Source: Pelagibius sp050330205 (GTDB taxonomy: Bacteria; Pseudomonadota; Alphaproteobacteria; Kiloniellales; Kiloniellaceae). Taken from it: a DNA stretch of 64,000 nucleotides. The translations under genes and the position numbers were made by a program. Below are positions 26,519 to 36,847 of the stretch, in pieces (the first letter of the stretch is position 1; every line of letters starts with the position of its first letter). The stretch is taken from positions 49,853-113,852 of the forward strand of contig JBHJOA010000024.1 of NCBI GenBank assembly GCA_050330205.1, given 5' to 3'. The notes below the pieces were generated by a model, which was not told the origin of the DNA, made no database searches, and saw nothing but the letters and a program-made list of their open reading frames with translations.

Positions 26519-26547
26519 TTGTCGCACCGCCCCCGGTTGCCTAAAGT
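26519..26547 (+). promoter_or_regulatory. Candidate promoter for the CDGSH protein gene
   Basis: TTGTCG (26519-26524) and TAAAGT (26542-26547) are separated by 17 bases, about 95 bases before the start codon at 26642. No other structure is obvious in the 273-base gap between ispH and this gene. Confidence 0.4.
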
Positions 26548-26641
26548 CCGGCAGGTGAGCGGCCCGGCAGGCGAACGGCGGGGTCCGCCCGGGCCGCGCC
26601 CCGCGGACACTAGTACAGGACGGCAGCGGAAGGAAGGCTTG

Positions 26642-26881
26642 ATGACCGACCCGATTCCGGCCCAGAAGGAGCCCTATAAGGTTTCCGTGGTGGCCGGAAA
26701 GAAGTATTTCTGGTGTGCCTGCGGACGCAGCAGGAAGCAGCCTTTCTGCGACGGCTCGCACAGCGGCACCGGGATCACCCCTGTCGCCTACGAAGCCGGC
26801 AGCAGCAAGGAGGTATACTTCTGCGGCTGCAAGGCGACCGGGCGGCAGCCGCTCTGCGACGGCAGTCACGCCAAGCTCTGA
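26642..26881 (+). CDS. Double CDGSH iron-sulfur domain protein
   Basis: This encodes 79 residues with a good AGGAAGG site before ATG 26642. Two CDGSH motifs fill most of the protein: Cys25, Cys27, Cys36, His40 and Cys61, Cys63, Cys72, His76, each able to hold a 2Fe-2S cluster with three Cys and one His. This tandem, single-chain layout corresponds to the MiNT-like (type 3) group. These proteins are thought to act in iron-sulfur or redox handling. There is no membrane anchor. The next gene starts 47 bases later on the same strand. Confidence 0.93.
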   Translation: MTDPIPAQKEPYKVSVVAGKKYFWCACGRSRKQPFCDGSHSGTGITPVAYEAGSSKEVYFCGCKATGRQPLCDGSHAKL

Positions 26882-26928
26882 ATCGCGTGGACAAGACGAA
26901 CCTGACCCTTGGGAACAAGCGAGCCCTC

Positions 26929-27495
26929 ATGACTGCCTCTTCCTTCCGGCTTGAGATTTTCCGCTTTTCGGGCCGCTTCTTGGGCCGCTTTCCGGGCCGC
27001 CTGCTGCCCGGCCTCGCCGGCCTGTCGCTGCTGGCGGCCTGCGCCAGCGAGCCGGAGACCCGGCCCTGTCCGCAGGCCGTGGTGCTGAACGACGCCGACC
27101 GCCAGGTGAAGTTCAACGGCGAGGGCCGCGACCTCACCGACGTGCTGTTCGAGGCTTCGATCGAGACCGGCCGGCTGGTCTGCGAGTACGACGACAATGT
27201 GCTCGACGTCGACCTGCAGGTCCAGGTCATCGCCGCCCGCGGGCCGGCCAACAGCGATCGCCTGGCCAACATCCGTTACTTCGTGGCGGTCGCCGGCACC
27301 GACCAGACGGTGCTCGCCCGCGAGAGCTTCGATATCGCCATTCCCTTTCCGGGCAACCGCACGCGGGTTTCGGGCCTGGAGGAGATCGGCCAGGTCATCG
27401 ACCTGCCGGCCGGCCGCGACGGCCGCCACTATCGCATCTACGTCGGCCTGGAACTGACGCCCGAGGAACTCGACTACAACCGCGGCAATTATTGA
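26929..27495 (+). CDS. Putative lipoprotein of unknown function
   Basis: This encodes 188 residues from ATG 26929. The N-terminus is unusually long and basic (repeated GRF segments) before a hydrophobic run ending in the lipobox LLAAC, with Cys38 as the lipidation site. The mature part reads as a beta-rich domain (VVLNDADRQVKFNGEGRDL, VDLQVQVIAARGP, NIRYFVAVAG, RIYVGLELTPEEL). I do not recognise a named family with certainty. The protein is likely anchored in the outer membrane or the periplasmic face of the inner membrane. It follows the CDGSH gene and precedes the GFA gene by 22 bases. Confidence 0.75.
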   Translation: MTASSFRLEIFRFSGRFLGRFPGRLLPGLAGLSLLAACASEPETRPCPQAVVLNDADRQVKFNGEGRDLTDVLFEASIETGRLVCEYDDNVLDVDLQVQVIAARGPANSDRLANIRYFVAVAGTDQTVLARESFDIAIPFPGNRTRVSGLEEIGQVIDLPAGRDGRHYRIYVGLELTPEELDYNRGNY

Positions 27496-27517
27496 GGCTG
27501 CCGGCCGTGGCCGGGAC

Positions 27518-28048
27518 ATGAGCGAGGCGCCGCGCTCTCCCCGCGAGGGGGGCTGCCTCTGCGGTGCCCAGCGCTACCGGATCGACTGGCAGGCGGTGCT
27601 CACCGTCTACTGCTGCCACTGCCGCGACTGCCAGCGGGAGTCGTCCAGCGCCTTCGCCATTTCGCTGGTGCTGCCGGCTGCGGCCTTTACCCCGCTGCGC
27701 GGCGATCCGCACCGCGCCCCGCGGCGCGCCGACAGCGGGCGCGAGATCCACAGCTATTTCTGCGGCGGCTGCGGCACCCACCTCTTCGCCCGCATTCCGG
27801 ACCTTCCGGACCTGGTGGTGCTGAAGGCCGGCACCCTCGACGACACCAGGGGCCTCGATCCGGTCGCCCAATTCTGGACCTCGCGCAAGCAGGACTGGGT
27901 GACCTTGCCGGCGGGCCAGCTTGTCGACCCGCGCCAGCCGGACGGCTTCGACGAGGTGGTCGCCCGCTACCGGGAAGCGAGAGCCCGGGACGCGGAGCGT
28001 AGATCGGCCGGCGACCGCAATCGGCGCAGTCCAAATCCGGGCAGTTGA
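27518..28048 (+). CDS. GFA family zinc protein
   Basis: This encodes 176 residues with the glutathione-dependent formaldehyde-activating enzyme fold. The two zinc sites are visible: GGCLCGAQRY (Cys13, Cys15), CCHCRDCQ (Cys32-Cys38) and FCGGCGTHLF (Cys82, Cys85). Most members with this fold have no demonstrated formaldehyde activity, so the name describes the fold only. The C-terminal tail is Arg-rich. The stop codon overlaps a candidate promoter for the glycine operon. Confidence 0.88.
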   Translation: MSEAPRSPREGGCLCGAQRYRIDWQAVLTVYCCHCRDCQRESSSAFAISLVLPAAAFTPLRGDPHRAPRRADSGREIHSYFCGGCGTHLFARIPDLPDLVVLKAGTLDDTRGLDPVAQFWTSRKQDWVTLPAGQLVDPRQPDGFDEVVARYREARARDAERRSAGDRNRRSPNPGS

Positions 28049-28073
28049 AATCCGGCGGGCGGCGGGCTAGCTT
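28045..28073 (+). promoter_or_regulatory. Candidate promoter of the glycine cleavage operon
   Basis: TTGAAA (28045-28050, five of six matches to TTGACA) and TAGCTT (28068-28073) lie 17 bases apart, placing a transcript start about 50 bases before the first glycine aptamer. The -35 box overlaps the GFA stop codon. Confidence 0.4.
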
Positions 28074-28129
28074 CTTGCCTGCAGCGGGGCGGCCGGCTCG
28101 CGTCGACCGCCCCTTGCCTTTGATCCCTT

Positions 28130-28337
28130 GCGGGAGAGACCGGCCTGACGAAGAGGCCGGCGCCGAAGGAGCAACCGCCCCGGAAACTCTCAGGCAAAAG
28201 GACCGCTAGGGAGAGGCGCTTCTGGAAAGCGGTCGCGTCCGGCCCGTGTTGCAGCCGGACGTGTCTCACCGAAGGAGTAAATCGTCCGGCGCGCGAGTCG
28301 CTCGGGCGGTGAATCTCTCAGGTATCCACGACAGAAG
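28130..28337 (+). ncRNA. Tandem glycine riboswitch
   Basis: Two glycine aptamers lie in the 350-base leader of gcvT. Aptamer 1 (28130-28206) is closed by GCGG/CCGC and contains GGGAGAGAC, GCCGAAGGAGCAA and AAACTCTCAGGCAAAAGGAC. Aptamer 2 (28219-28337) is closed by CTTCTG (28219-28224) with CAGAAG (28332-28337) and contains CACCGAAGGAGTAAAT, GAATCTCTCAGG and ATCCACGACAG. A short linker (28207-28218) joins them, as in classic tandem glycine switches. No clear terminator stem is seen between aptamer 2 and the gcvT start at 28399, so control could be at translation or through a non-obvious structure. Known members switch on glycine breakdown when glycine is abundant. Confidence 0.93.
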
Positions 28338-28398
28338 GGGCCGGGTCACCTCCCTGAGGTGGCGCGGGCGCAATGACCTTTGTCGAGGGAGCCGCGGC

Positions 28399-29514
28399 GT
28401 GGAAGAAGCCAGCGCAACCGGGCCGAAGCAGACCATTCTCCATAGCCTGCACCAGGAACTCGGCGGCAAGATCGTGCCTTTCGCCGGCTATGCCTTGCCG
28501 GTGCAGTACCCTGCCGGCATCATGGCCGAGCACAGGCAGGCGCGCGAGGCCGCGGCGCTCTTCGACGTCTCCCACATGGGCCAGCTGCGCCTCGACGGCG
28601 CCGATCGCGTGGCGGCGCTGGAGGCGCTGGTGCCGGCCGACGTCGCCGGGCTGGCGCCGGGGCGCCAGCGCTACAGCTACTTCACCGACGACCGCGGCGG
28701 CATCCTCGACGACCTGATGATCTCCAACCAGGGCGACTGGCTGTTCCTGGTGGTCAACGCCGCCTGCAAGGAGGCGGATATCGCCCACCTGAAGGCCGGT
28801 CTGCAGGGCGATGCGACGCTCACCGAACTCGGCGACCGCGCGCTGATCGCGCTGCAGGGCCCCAAGGCCGCCGAGGTCCTGGGACGGCTCGCCCCCGCTG
28901 TCCGCGACCTTCGCTTCATGGACTGTAAGCCGGTGGAGATCGACGGCGCCGGCTGCCTGGTCAGCCGCTCCGGCTACACCGGCGAGGACGGCTACGAGAT
29001 CTCGGTGCCGGCGACGCGGGCCGAGGCGCTGGCGCGCCGCCTGCTGGCGCAGCCCGAGGTGGCGCCGGCGGGCCTCGGCGCGCGCGATTCGCTGCGCCTC
29101 GAGGCCGGGCTCTGCCTCTACGGCCACGACATCGACGAGACCACCACGCCGGTCGAGGCCGACCTCACCTGGGCGATCCAGAAGCGCCGCCGCCAGGACG
29201 GCGGCTTTCCCGGTGCCGAGGCGGTGCGGCGCCAGCTCGCCGAGGGGCCGCCGCGCCGCCGCGTCGGGCTGCGGCCGGAAGGCCGCGCGCCGGTGCGCGA
29301 AGGCACCGAACTGCAGGACGACAGCGGCAAGGTCGTCGGCAAGGTGACCTCCGGCGGATTCGGGCCCAGCGTCGGCGGGCCGGTCGCCATGGGCTACGTG
29401 ACGTCCGACCTCGCGGCGGAAGGCACGCCGCTGCAGGCCATGGTGCGCGGCAAGCCGCTGCCCTGCCGGGTGGTGGCGCTGCCGTTCGTGCCGCACAACT
29501 ATTTCCGAGGCTGA
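28399..29514 (+). CDS. gcvT: Glycine cleavage system T protein (aminomethyltransferase)
   Basis: This encodes 371 residues from GTG 28399, chosen because GAGGGA lies just upstream and because the protein then starts shortly before the family core (ILHSLHQELGGKIVPFAGYALPVQY). T protein transfers the aminomethyl methylene of lipoyl-H protein to tetrahydrofolate and releases ammonia. Signatures include FDVSHMGQLRL, SRSGYTGEDGYEISVP, and the C-terminal barrel with GKVTSGGFGPSVGGPVAMGYV. It is the first gene after the glycine riboswitch; gcvH follows after 21 bases. Confidence 0.96.
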   Translation: MEEASATGPKQTILHSLHQELGGKIVPFAGYALPVQYPAGIMAEHRQAREAAALFDVSHMGQLRLDGADRVAALEALVPADVAGLAPGRQRYSYFTDDRGGILDDLMISNQGDWLFLVVNAACKEADIAHLKAGLQGDATLTELGDRALIALQGPKAAEVLGRLAPAVRDLRFMDCKPVEIDGAGCLVSRSGYTGEDGYEISVPATRAEALARRLLAQPEVAPAGLGARDSLRLEAGLCLYGHDIDETTTPVEADLTWAIQKRRRQDGGFPGAEAVRRQLAEGPPRRRVGLRPEGRAPVREGTELQDDSGKVVGKVTSGGFGPSVGGPVAMGYVTSDLAAEGTPLQAMVRGKPLPCRVVALPFVPHNYFRG

Positions 29515-29535
29515 ACCTTTGGGGGATTCAACAGC

Positions 29536-29907
29536 ATGAGCGAGAAACGTTACACCGAGGATCACGAGTGGGTGCAGGTCGACGGCGACGAGGCGACGGT
29601 CGGCATCAGCCACCACGCCCAGGAGCAGCTCGGCGACATCGTCTTCGTCGAACTGCCTGAGGTCGGCAAGGCCCTGACCAAGGGCAAGGAAGCCGCCGTG
29701 GTCGAATCGGTGAAGGCGGCCAGCGAGATCTACGCCCCAGCCGACGGCGAGGTGGTGGCCGTGAACGAAGCGCTGAACGACGAGCCCGGCAAGGTCAACG
29801 GCGACCCGGAGGGCGGCGGCTGGTTCTTCCGGATGAAGCTCGGCAATCCCTCGCAGGTCGCCGACCTGATGGACGAGGCCGCCTACAAGGCCTTCATCGA
29901 AGGCTGA
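29536..29907 (+). CDS. gcvH: Glycine cleavage system H protein
   Basis: This encodes 123 residues. The H protein shuttles the aminomethyl group on a lipoyl arm between P, T and L proteins. The lipoylated lysine is Lys60 in VVESVKAASEIYAP, and the start RYTEDHEWVQVDGDEATVGISHHAQEQLGDIVFVELPEVG is canonical. It is encoded between gcvT and gcvP in the riboswitch-controlled operon. Confidence 0.98.
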   Translation: MSEKRYTEDHEWVQVDGDEATVGISHHAQEQLGDIVFVELPEVGKALTKGKEAAVVESVKAASEIYAPADGEVVAVNEALNDEPGKVNGDPEGGGWFFRMKLGNPSQVADLMDEAAYKAFIEG

Positions 29908-29952
29908 ACGATCGATCTTGGTGAACGCCCGGTGGCGAACGGAGAAGACCCC

Positions 29953-32859
<2,907 letters not shown>

Positions 32860-32899
32860 CTTTAGCGTCGCGTCGCACGGGTCTCGCAATGCCGAGGCT

Positions 32900-32986
32900 G
32901 TCACCCTCGTGCTTGTCACGAGGGTCCATGGTCCATCAGCGAGATGGCCGGTCCATGGATGCGCGGAACAAGTCCGCGCATGACGG
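32900..32986. repeat. REP-like palindrome pair between gcvP and the SHMT-like gene
   Basis: Two imperfect palindromes: 32900-32931 (TCACCCTCGTGCTTGTCACGAGGGT core) and 32950-32986 (ATGCGCGGAACAAGTCCGCGCAT core, ending in GACGG). They match the extragenic palindromes seen again at 34414-34622, with the shared CTTGTC/ACAAG centre and flanking GTCA or TGAC. Confidence 0.75.
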
Positions 32987-33082
32987 CAATTTGAAGGATG
33001 CGGAAACGGACGGACGGCTGAGTTTCCGCTTTGCTCTCCCCGCCGCCGATGCTCTCCTTGCGGGACAGCAGGGGAGTATCGC

Positions 33083-34405
33083 ATGACCACACTGGCCCGT
33101 CGGCCCTGGGTGCCGGAGCACTGCGAGACCTACGTCCAGGAGCTCGCGCGGCGCACGGCGTCGCTGCCGTCGCACGACATCGCCGCGCGCATCGACGCGC
33201 TGGCCGACCGCAACCGCGCCATCCACGAGCGTGAGTGCTTCAACCTCAACCCCGCCACCAACGTGATGAACCCCCGCGCCGAGGCGGCGCTGGCGGCGGG
33301 GCTGGGCTCGCGGCCTTCGCTCGGCTACCCCGGCGACAAGTACGAGATGGGCCTCGAGGCCATCGAGGAGATCGAGGTGATCGCCGCCGAGCTGGCCGCC
33401 GAGGTGTTCCGGGCGCGCCACGCCGAGATCCGCGTCGCCTCGGGCGCGCTGGCGAACCTCTACGCCTTCATGGCGACCTGCCGGCCCGGCGACGCCATCG
33501 TCGCGCCGCCGGCGGCGCTCGGCGGCCATGTGACGCACCACGCGGCCGGCTGCGCCGGGCTTTACGGCCTCATCACTCACCCGGCGCCGGTGGACGCCGA
33601 CGGCTATACCGTCGATCTCGAAGCCCTGCGCAGTCTCGCAAAGCAGGTGAGGCCGAAGCTCATCACCCTCGGCGGCAGCCTCAACCTCTTCCCGCATCCG
33701 GTCGCCGCGGTGCGCGAGATCGCCGACGCGGTGGGGGCGAAGCTGCTGTTCGACGCCGCGCACCTCTGCGGCGTCATCGCCGGCGGCGCCTGGACCAGTC
33801 CGCTCGCCGAGGGTGCCCACCTGATGACCATGAGCACCTACAAGAGCCTCGGCGGGCCCGCCGGCGGCCTCGTCGTCACCGACGACGCCGAGCTGGCCGA
33901 GCGGATCGACGCCATCGCCTTTCCGGGCCTCACCGCCAACTTCGACGCCGCCAAGTCGGCGGCCCTCGCCTTTACGCTGCTGGACTGGCGCGAGCACGGC
34001 AGCGCCTATGCCGCGAAGATGGTCGCCGTCGCCCGGGCCTTCGCCGCCGCGCTCGACGCCGAGGGCCTGCCGGTCTTCGCCAGGGAGAAGGGCTTCACCC
34101 GCTCGCACCAGTTTGCTCTCGAGGCCGCGGCCTGGGGCGGCGGGCAGGCGGCGGCCAAGAAGCTGCGCCGCGCCGGCTTCCTCGCCTGCGGCATCGGTCT
34201 GCCCATCTCGCCGGTCGAGGGCGACATGAACGGCCTCAGGATCGGCACCCCGGAGCTGGTGCGCTGGGGCGTCGGCGAGGAGCACGTCGGAGAATTGGCG
34301 AGCCTCATCGCCCGCGCGCTCGACAGCAACGCGCCGGAGGATGTGGCGTCCGAGACGGCGGCACTGCGGGCGCGCTTTGATCGCTTGCATTACGTATGCA
34401 GCTAA
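33083..34405 (+). CDS. Serine hydroxymethyltransferase-like PLP enzyme
   Basis: This encodes 440 residues in the SHMT fold. Landmarks align with GlyA but are altered: ECFNLNPATNVMNPRA replaces the usual ELIASEN segment, SLGYPGDKYEMG replaces the YPGxRYYGG loop, VASGALANLYAF corresponds to SGSQAN, DAAHLCGVIAGG (224 onward) carries the PLP-contacting Asp and His, and the Schiff-base lysine is Lys254 in MSTYKSLGGPAGG. Conversion of serine or an alpha-substituted analogue with tetrahydrofolate is plausible, especially beside the glycine cleavage operon, but a divergent aldolase or transaldolase activity cannot be excluded. The gene is flanked on both sides by REP-like palindromes, so it may be transcribed separately from gcvTHP. 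Confidence 0.8.
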   Translation: MTTLARRPWVPEHCETYVQELARRTASLPSHDIAARIDALADRNRAIHERECFNLNPATNVMNPRAEAALAAGLGSRPSLGYPGDKYEMGLEAIEEIEVIAAELAAEVFRARHAEIRVASGALANLYAFMATCRPGDAIVAPPAALGGHVTHHAAGCAGLYGLITHPAPVDADGYTVDLEALRSLAKQVRPKLITLGGSLNLFPHPVAAVREIADAVGAKLLFDAAHLCGVIAGGAWTSPLAEGAHLMTMSTYKSLGGPAGGLVVTDDAELAERIDAIAFPGLTANFDAAKSAALAFTLLDWREHGSAYAAKMVAVARAFAAALDAEGLPVFAREKGFTRSHQFALEAAAWGGGQAAAKKLRRAGFLACGIGLPISPVEGDMNGLRIGTPELVRWGVGEEHVGELASLIARALDSNAPEDVASETAALRARFDRLHYVCS

Positions 34406-34413
34406 CAAATCTC

Positions 34414-34622
34414 GTCATGCTCGGGCTTGACCCGAGCATCCAGGGCGAGCGCTCGGTCATTGCGGCCCTGGTCCCTCGGGACAAGCCCGAGGGTGACATT
34501 CCGCGTGGGGACGCACCGTCATGGCCAACACCCCAACCGTCATGCTCGGACTTGTTCCGAGCATCCAGGGCGGACGCTCGGTCAAATGGTCCTGAACACT
34601 CGGGACGAGCCCGAGGGTGACG
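34414..34622. repeat. REP-like palindrome cluster (four units)
   Basis: Units at about 34414-34446 (GTCATGCTCGGGCTTGACC centre), 34473-34500 (CCCTCGGGACAAGCCCGAGG), 34539-34571 (GTCATGCTCGGACTTGTTCC) and 34598-34622 (CTCGGGACGAGCCCGAGGG). Alternating orientation gives two inverted pairs, the arrangement of BIME-type extragenic repeats. They fill most of the 305-base gap between the SHMT-like gene and atpF. Confidence 0.8.
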
Positions 34623-34647
34623 TAATGCGAGGTGAATCCACGAAAGC

Positions 34648-34683
34648 AAAGCGCCCGGTCCTCTCTCGAGAACCGGGCGCTTT
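34648..34683. terminator. Bidirectional terminator between the SHMT-like gene and the F0 operon
   Basis: A 12-bp perfect stem (34648-34659 with 34672-34683, AAAGCGCCCGGT arm) with a 12-base loop has A-run and T-run ends on both strands. It can stop the plus-strand SHMT-like transcript and the minus-strand atp transcript, whose last gene ends at 34711. Confidence 0.75.
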
Positions 34684-34710
34684 GTCGCTTAAGGGACCGT
34701 AGCCTGCCGC

Positions 34711-35193
34711 TTAGTGCAGCCTGCTGCCGAGGTCCTTGATGGCCTGGTCGACCATGGCCTGGTCGCGGGTCGGGTCGACGTTCTCGGAGAGCAGCCTGGC
34801 GGTTGCCGCGATGGCGATGTCGACGGCCTGGGCGCGCACGTCCTGCAGCGCGTGGACCTCGGCCTGGGCGATCTTGTCGAGGGCCGCCTTCTCGCGCCGT
34901 GCCAGGGTCGCCTTGAGGTCCTCGGCGGCCTGGCGGCGCAGCAGGTCGGCCTCGTGGCGGGCGTTGGCCAGCAGGTCCTCGGTCTCCTTGGCGGCGTCGC
35001 GCTGCTTGCGCTTGTACTCGGCCAGGGTCTTCTGGGCCTCCTCGCGCAGGCGCTGCGCCTCGTCGAGCTCGGCCCTGATGCGCTCGGCGCGGGCGTCGAT
35101 GCCGTCGAGCACCGGCTTGCGGGCCTTCCAGATCATCAGGCCGGCGAAGACGAAGAAGGCGACGGCGACCCAGAATGTGGGATCGTTCAGCAT
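34711..35193 (-). CDS. atpF: ATP synthase F0 subunit b
   Basis: This encodes 160 residues: one membrane helix near the N-terminus (LNDPTFWVAVAFFVFAGLMIW), then a long charged helix forming the peripheral stalk (about 30-150, rich in Ala/Glu/Arg/Lys, e.g. DEAQRLREEAQKTLAEYKRKQRDAAKETEDLL). The gene overlaps the upstream b' gene by one base (TGATG). It is the last gene of the F0 operon. The paired b and b' subunits form the heterodimeric stator of alphaproteobacteria and photosynthetic organisms. Confidence 0.93.
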   Translation of the reverse strand: MLNDPTFWVAVAFFVFAGLMIWKARKPVLDGIDARAERIRAELDEAQRLREEAQKTLAEYKRKQRDAAKETEDLLANARHEADLLRRQAAEDLKATLARREKAALDKIAQAEVHALQDVRAQAVDIAIAATARLLSENVDPTRDQAMVDQAIKDLGSRLH

Positions 35194-35684
35194 CAGCCCT
35201 TGCCTCCCATCACCTGGCCGACCGCGCGGGCGACCTCGGCATCGTCGGCCTTGACGCCGATCAGCTTCTCGGTCGCCGCGGCGACCACCTCGTTGACCGT
35301 GCCTTCCAGGCTGGCGAGGGCGGTCGACTTGGCCTCGCCGATACGCGCCTCGGCCTCCTCGGTCTGGCGGGCAAGGCGCGCCGCCAGGTCCTGGCCCTGG
35401 CGCTCGGCCTCGGCTTTCATCTCGTTCTGGGCCTTCTGCAGGGCGTCGTGGGCCGCGGCCTGGGCCTCGGCGCGCATCCGCTCGTACTCGGCCAGAATGG
35501 TCTCGGCCTCTTCCTTCAGCGCCGTCGCCTTCTTCAGGTCGTCGTCCAGCTTGCGCTGCCGCGCCTCCAGGACGTCGGCGATGCGCGGCAGGGCGACCCG
35601 CCAGACCACCAGGTAGAGGGCGATGAAGGTGATCGCCAGCCAGAAAATCTGGGTCGGCCAGACGGAAGGATCGAGTTGGGGCAT
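35193..35684 (-). CDS. atpF': ATP synthase F0 subunit b'
   Basis: This encodes 163 residues. The membrane helix is near the start (IFWLAITFIALYLVVWRVALPRI), followed by a long coiled-coil-forming helix (RQRKLDDDLKKATALKEEAETILAEYERMRAEAQ) and an end VNEVVAAATEKLIGVKADDAEVARAVGQVM. It is distinct from the neighbouring b subunit but of the same layout. It follows atpE by about 95 bases, with a GGAAG-rich stretch between. Also called atpG or atpX in some annotations. Confidence 0.93.
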   Translation of the reverse strand: MPQLDPSVWPTQIFWLAITFIALYLVVWRVALPRIADVLEARQRKLDDDLKKATALKEEAETILAEYERMRAEAQAAAHDALQKAQNEMKAEAERQGQDLAARLARQTEEAEARIGEAKSTALASLEGTVNEVVAAATEKLIGVKADDAEVARAVGQVMGGKG

Positions 35685-35779
35685 GGCCCGCGTCCTCTCG
35701 CTCTGTCAGGGATGTTGCCGCTGCGGAAGCTGCGCTGCCGGCGGCGGCTGCCGCCGGCCGGGCCCTCCCGCCCCGGCGC

Positions 35780-36004
35780 TTAGCCGAACAGGATGAGCAG
35801 CGCGATGACCAGCGCGAAGAGCGCGATGGCTTCCACCAGCGCGAAGCCCAGCATGGTCATGGTGAAGACCTCGCCGCGCGCCGCCGGGTTGCGACCGACC
35901 GCCACGATGAAGGACGAGAAGATGCTGCCGATGCCGATACCGGAGCCGATGACACCGATGACGGCGAGGCCGGCGCCGATCACTTTCGCGGCTTCGAGTT
36001 CCAT
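35780..36004 (-). CDS. atpE: ATP synthase F0 subunit c
   Basis: This encodes 74 residues, the rotor-ring subunit. Two membrane helices are joined by the polar loop GRNPAARGE. The proton-carrying carboxylate is Glu58 in GFALVEAIALFALV, and the first helix has the Gly-rich GSGIGIGSIFSSFI pattern. Glutamate without the extra Na-binding residues points to proton coupling. It lies between atpB and the b' gene. Confidence 0.97.
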   Translation of the reverse strand: MELEAAKVIGAGLAVIGVIGSGIGIGSIFSSFIVAVGRNPAARGEVFTMTMLGFALVEAIALFALVIALLILFG

Positions 36005-36072
36005 TGTTAAAACTCCCTTTGACTTAACAGGCTGTATAGCGGGTTGACGGATGAACGCTTTGGCCGGCCCGG

Positions 36073-36107
36073 ATCAGTGCAGGTGCCCCAATCAGTGCAG
36101 GTGCAAG
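36073..36107. repeat. 18-nt tandem duplication spanning the atpB stop codon
   Basis: ATCAGTGCAGGTGC occurs at 36073-36086 and again at 36091-36104 (18-base period). On the minus strand each copy reads GCACCTGCACTGAT, and the first-read copy contains the TGA stop of atpB. Confidence 0.85.
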
Positions 36108-36835
36108 GCGTCGTTGATGTAGAGGCAGGTCAGGATGGCGAAGACATAGGCCTGGAGGAAGGCGATGAGGATTTCCAGGCCGGTCAGCGCCACGACCAGC
36201 GCGAAGGGCAGGATGCCGAACACACCGAGCACGCCGATGAAGCCGGCGATGACCTTCAGCAGGGTGTGGCCGGCCAGCATGTTGGCGAAGAGGCGGACCG
36301 AGAGGCTGATCGGGCGCGAGAGATAGGAGATCACCTCGATGGGGATCAGCAGCGGCCACATGGCGATCGGCGCCCCCGGCGGCACGAAGAACGAGAAGAA
36401 GTGCATGCCGTGCTTGGCGATGGCGAGGATGGTCACGCCGATGAACACCAGCGCCGCCAGCGCGAAGGTCACGATGATGTGGCTGGTGAAGGTGAAGCTG
36501 TAGGGCAGCATGCCGAGCAGGTTGCCGAACAGGATGAACATGAAGAGGGTGAAGACGATCGGAAAGTAGCGCCGTCCCTCGGCGCCGACGGTGTCCGATA
36601 TCAGCCCGGCGATGAACTCGTAGGACATCTCGGCGAGGCTCTGCATGCGCCCGGGAACCAGGGCGCCGCGGCGCATGCCGAGGATCAGGAAGGCCGAGAT
36701 CAGGCCCAGCGCCAGCACCATCATCAGCGACGAGTTGGTGAAGGTGAGGAGGCCGATCTCGCCGGGATCGCCCGCCGCGAAGATGCTCTTGATCTCGAAC
36801 TGTTCGAGGGGGCTATGCGCGCCGCCTTCAGCCAT
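36092..36835 (-). CDS. atpB: ATP synthase F0 subunit a
   Basis: This encodes 247 residues with five or six membrane helices. It forms the two proton half-channels beside the c-ring. The essential arginine is Arg181 in SRPISLSVRLFANMLAGHTLL, and the SLAEMSYEFIAGLISDT and FPIVFTLFMFILFGNLLGMLPY segments are canonical. It follows atpI by 12 bases. The C-terminal codons LHLH and stop are duplicated just downstream. Confidence 0.97.
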   Translation of the reverse strand: MAEGGAHSPLEQFEIKSIFAAGDPGEIGLLTFTNSSLMMVLALGLISAFLILGMRRGALVPGRMQSLAEMSYEFIAGLISDTVGAEGRRYFPIVFTLFMFILFGNLLGMLPYSFTFTSHIIVTFALAALVFIGVTILAIAKHGMHFFSFFVPPGAPIAMWPLLIPIEVISYLSRPISLSVRLFANMLAGHTLLKVIAGFIGVLGVFGILPFALVVALTGLEILIAFLQAYVFAILTCLYINDALHLH

Positions 36836-36847
36836 ACTTCAAAACCC

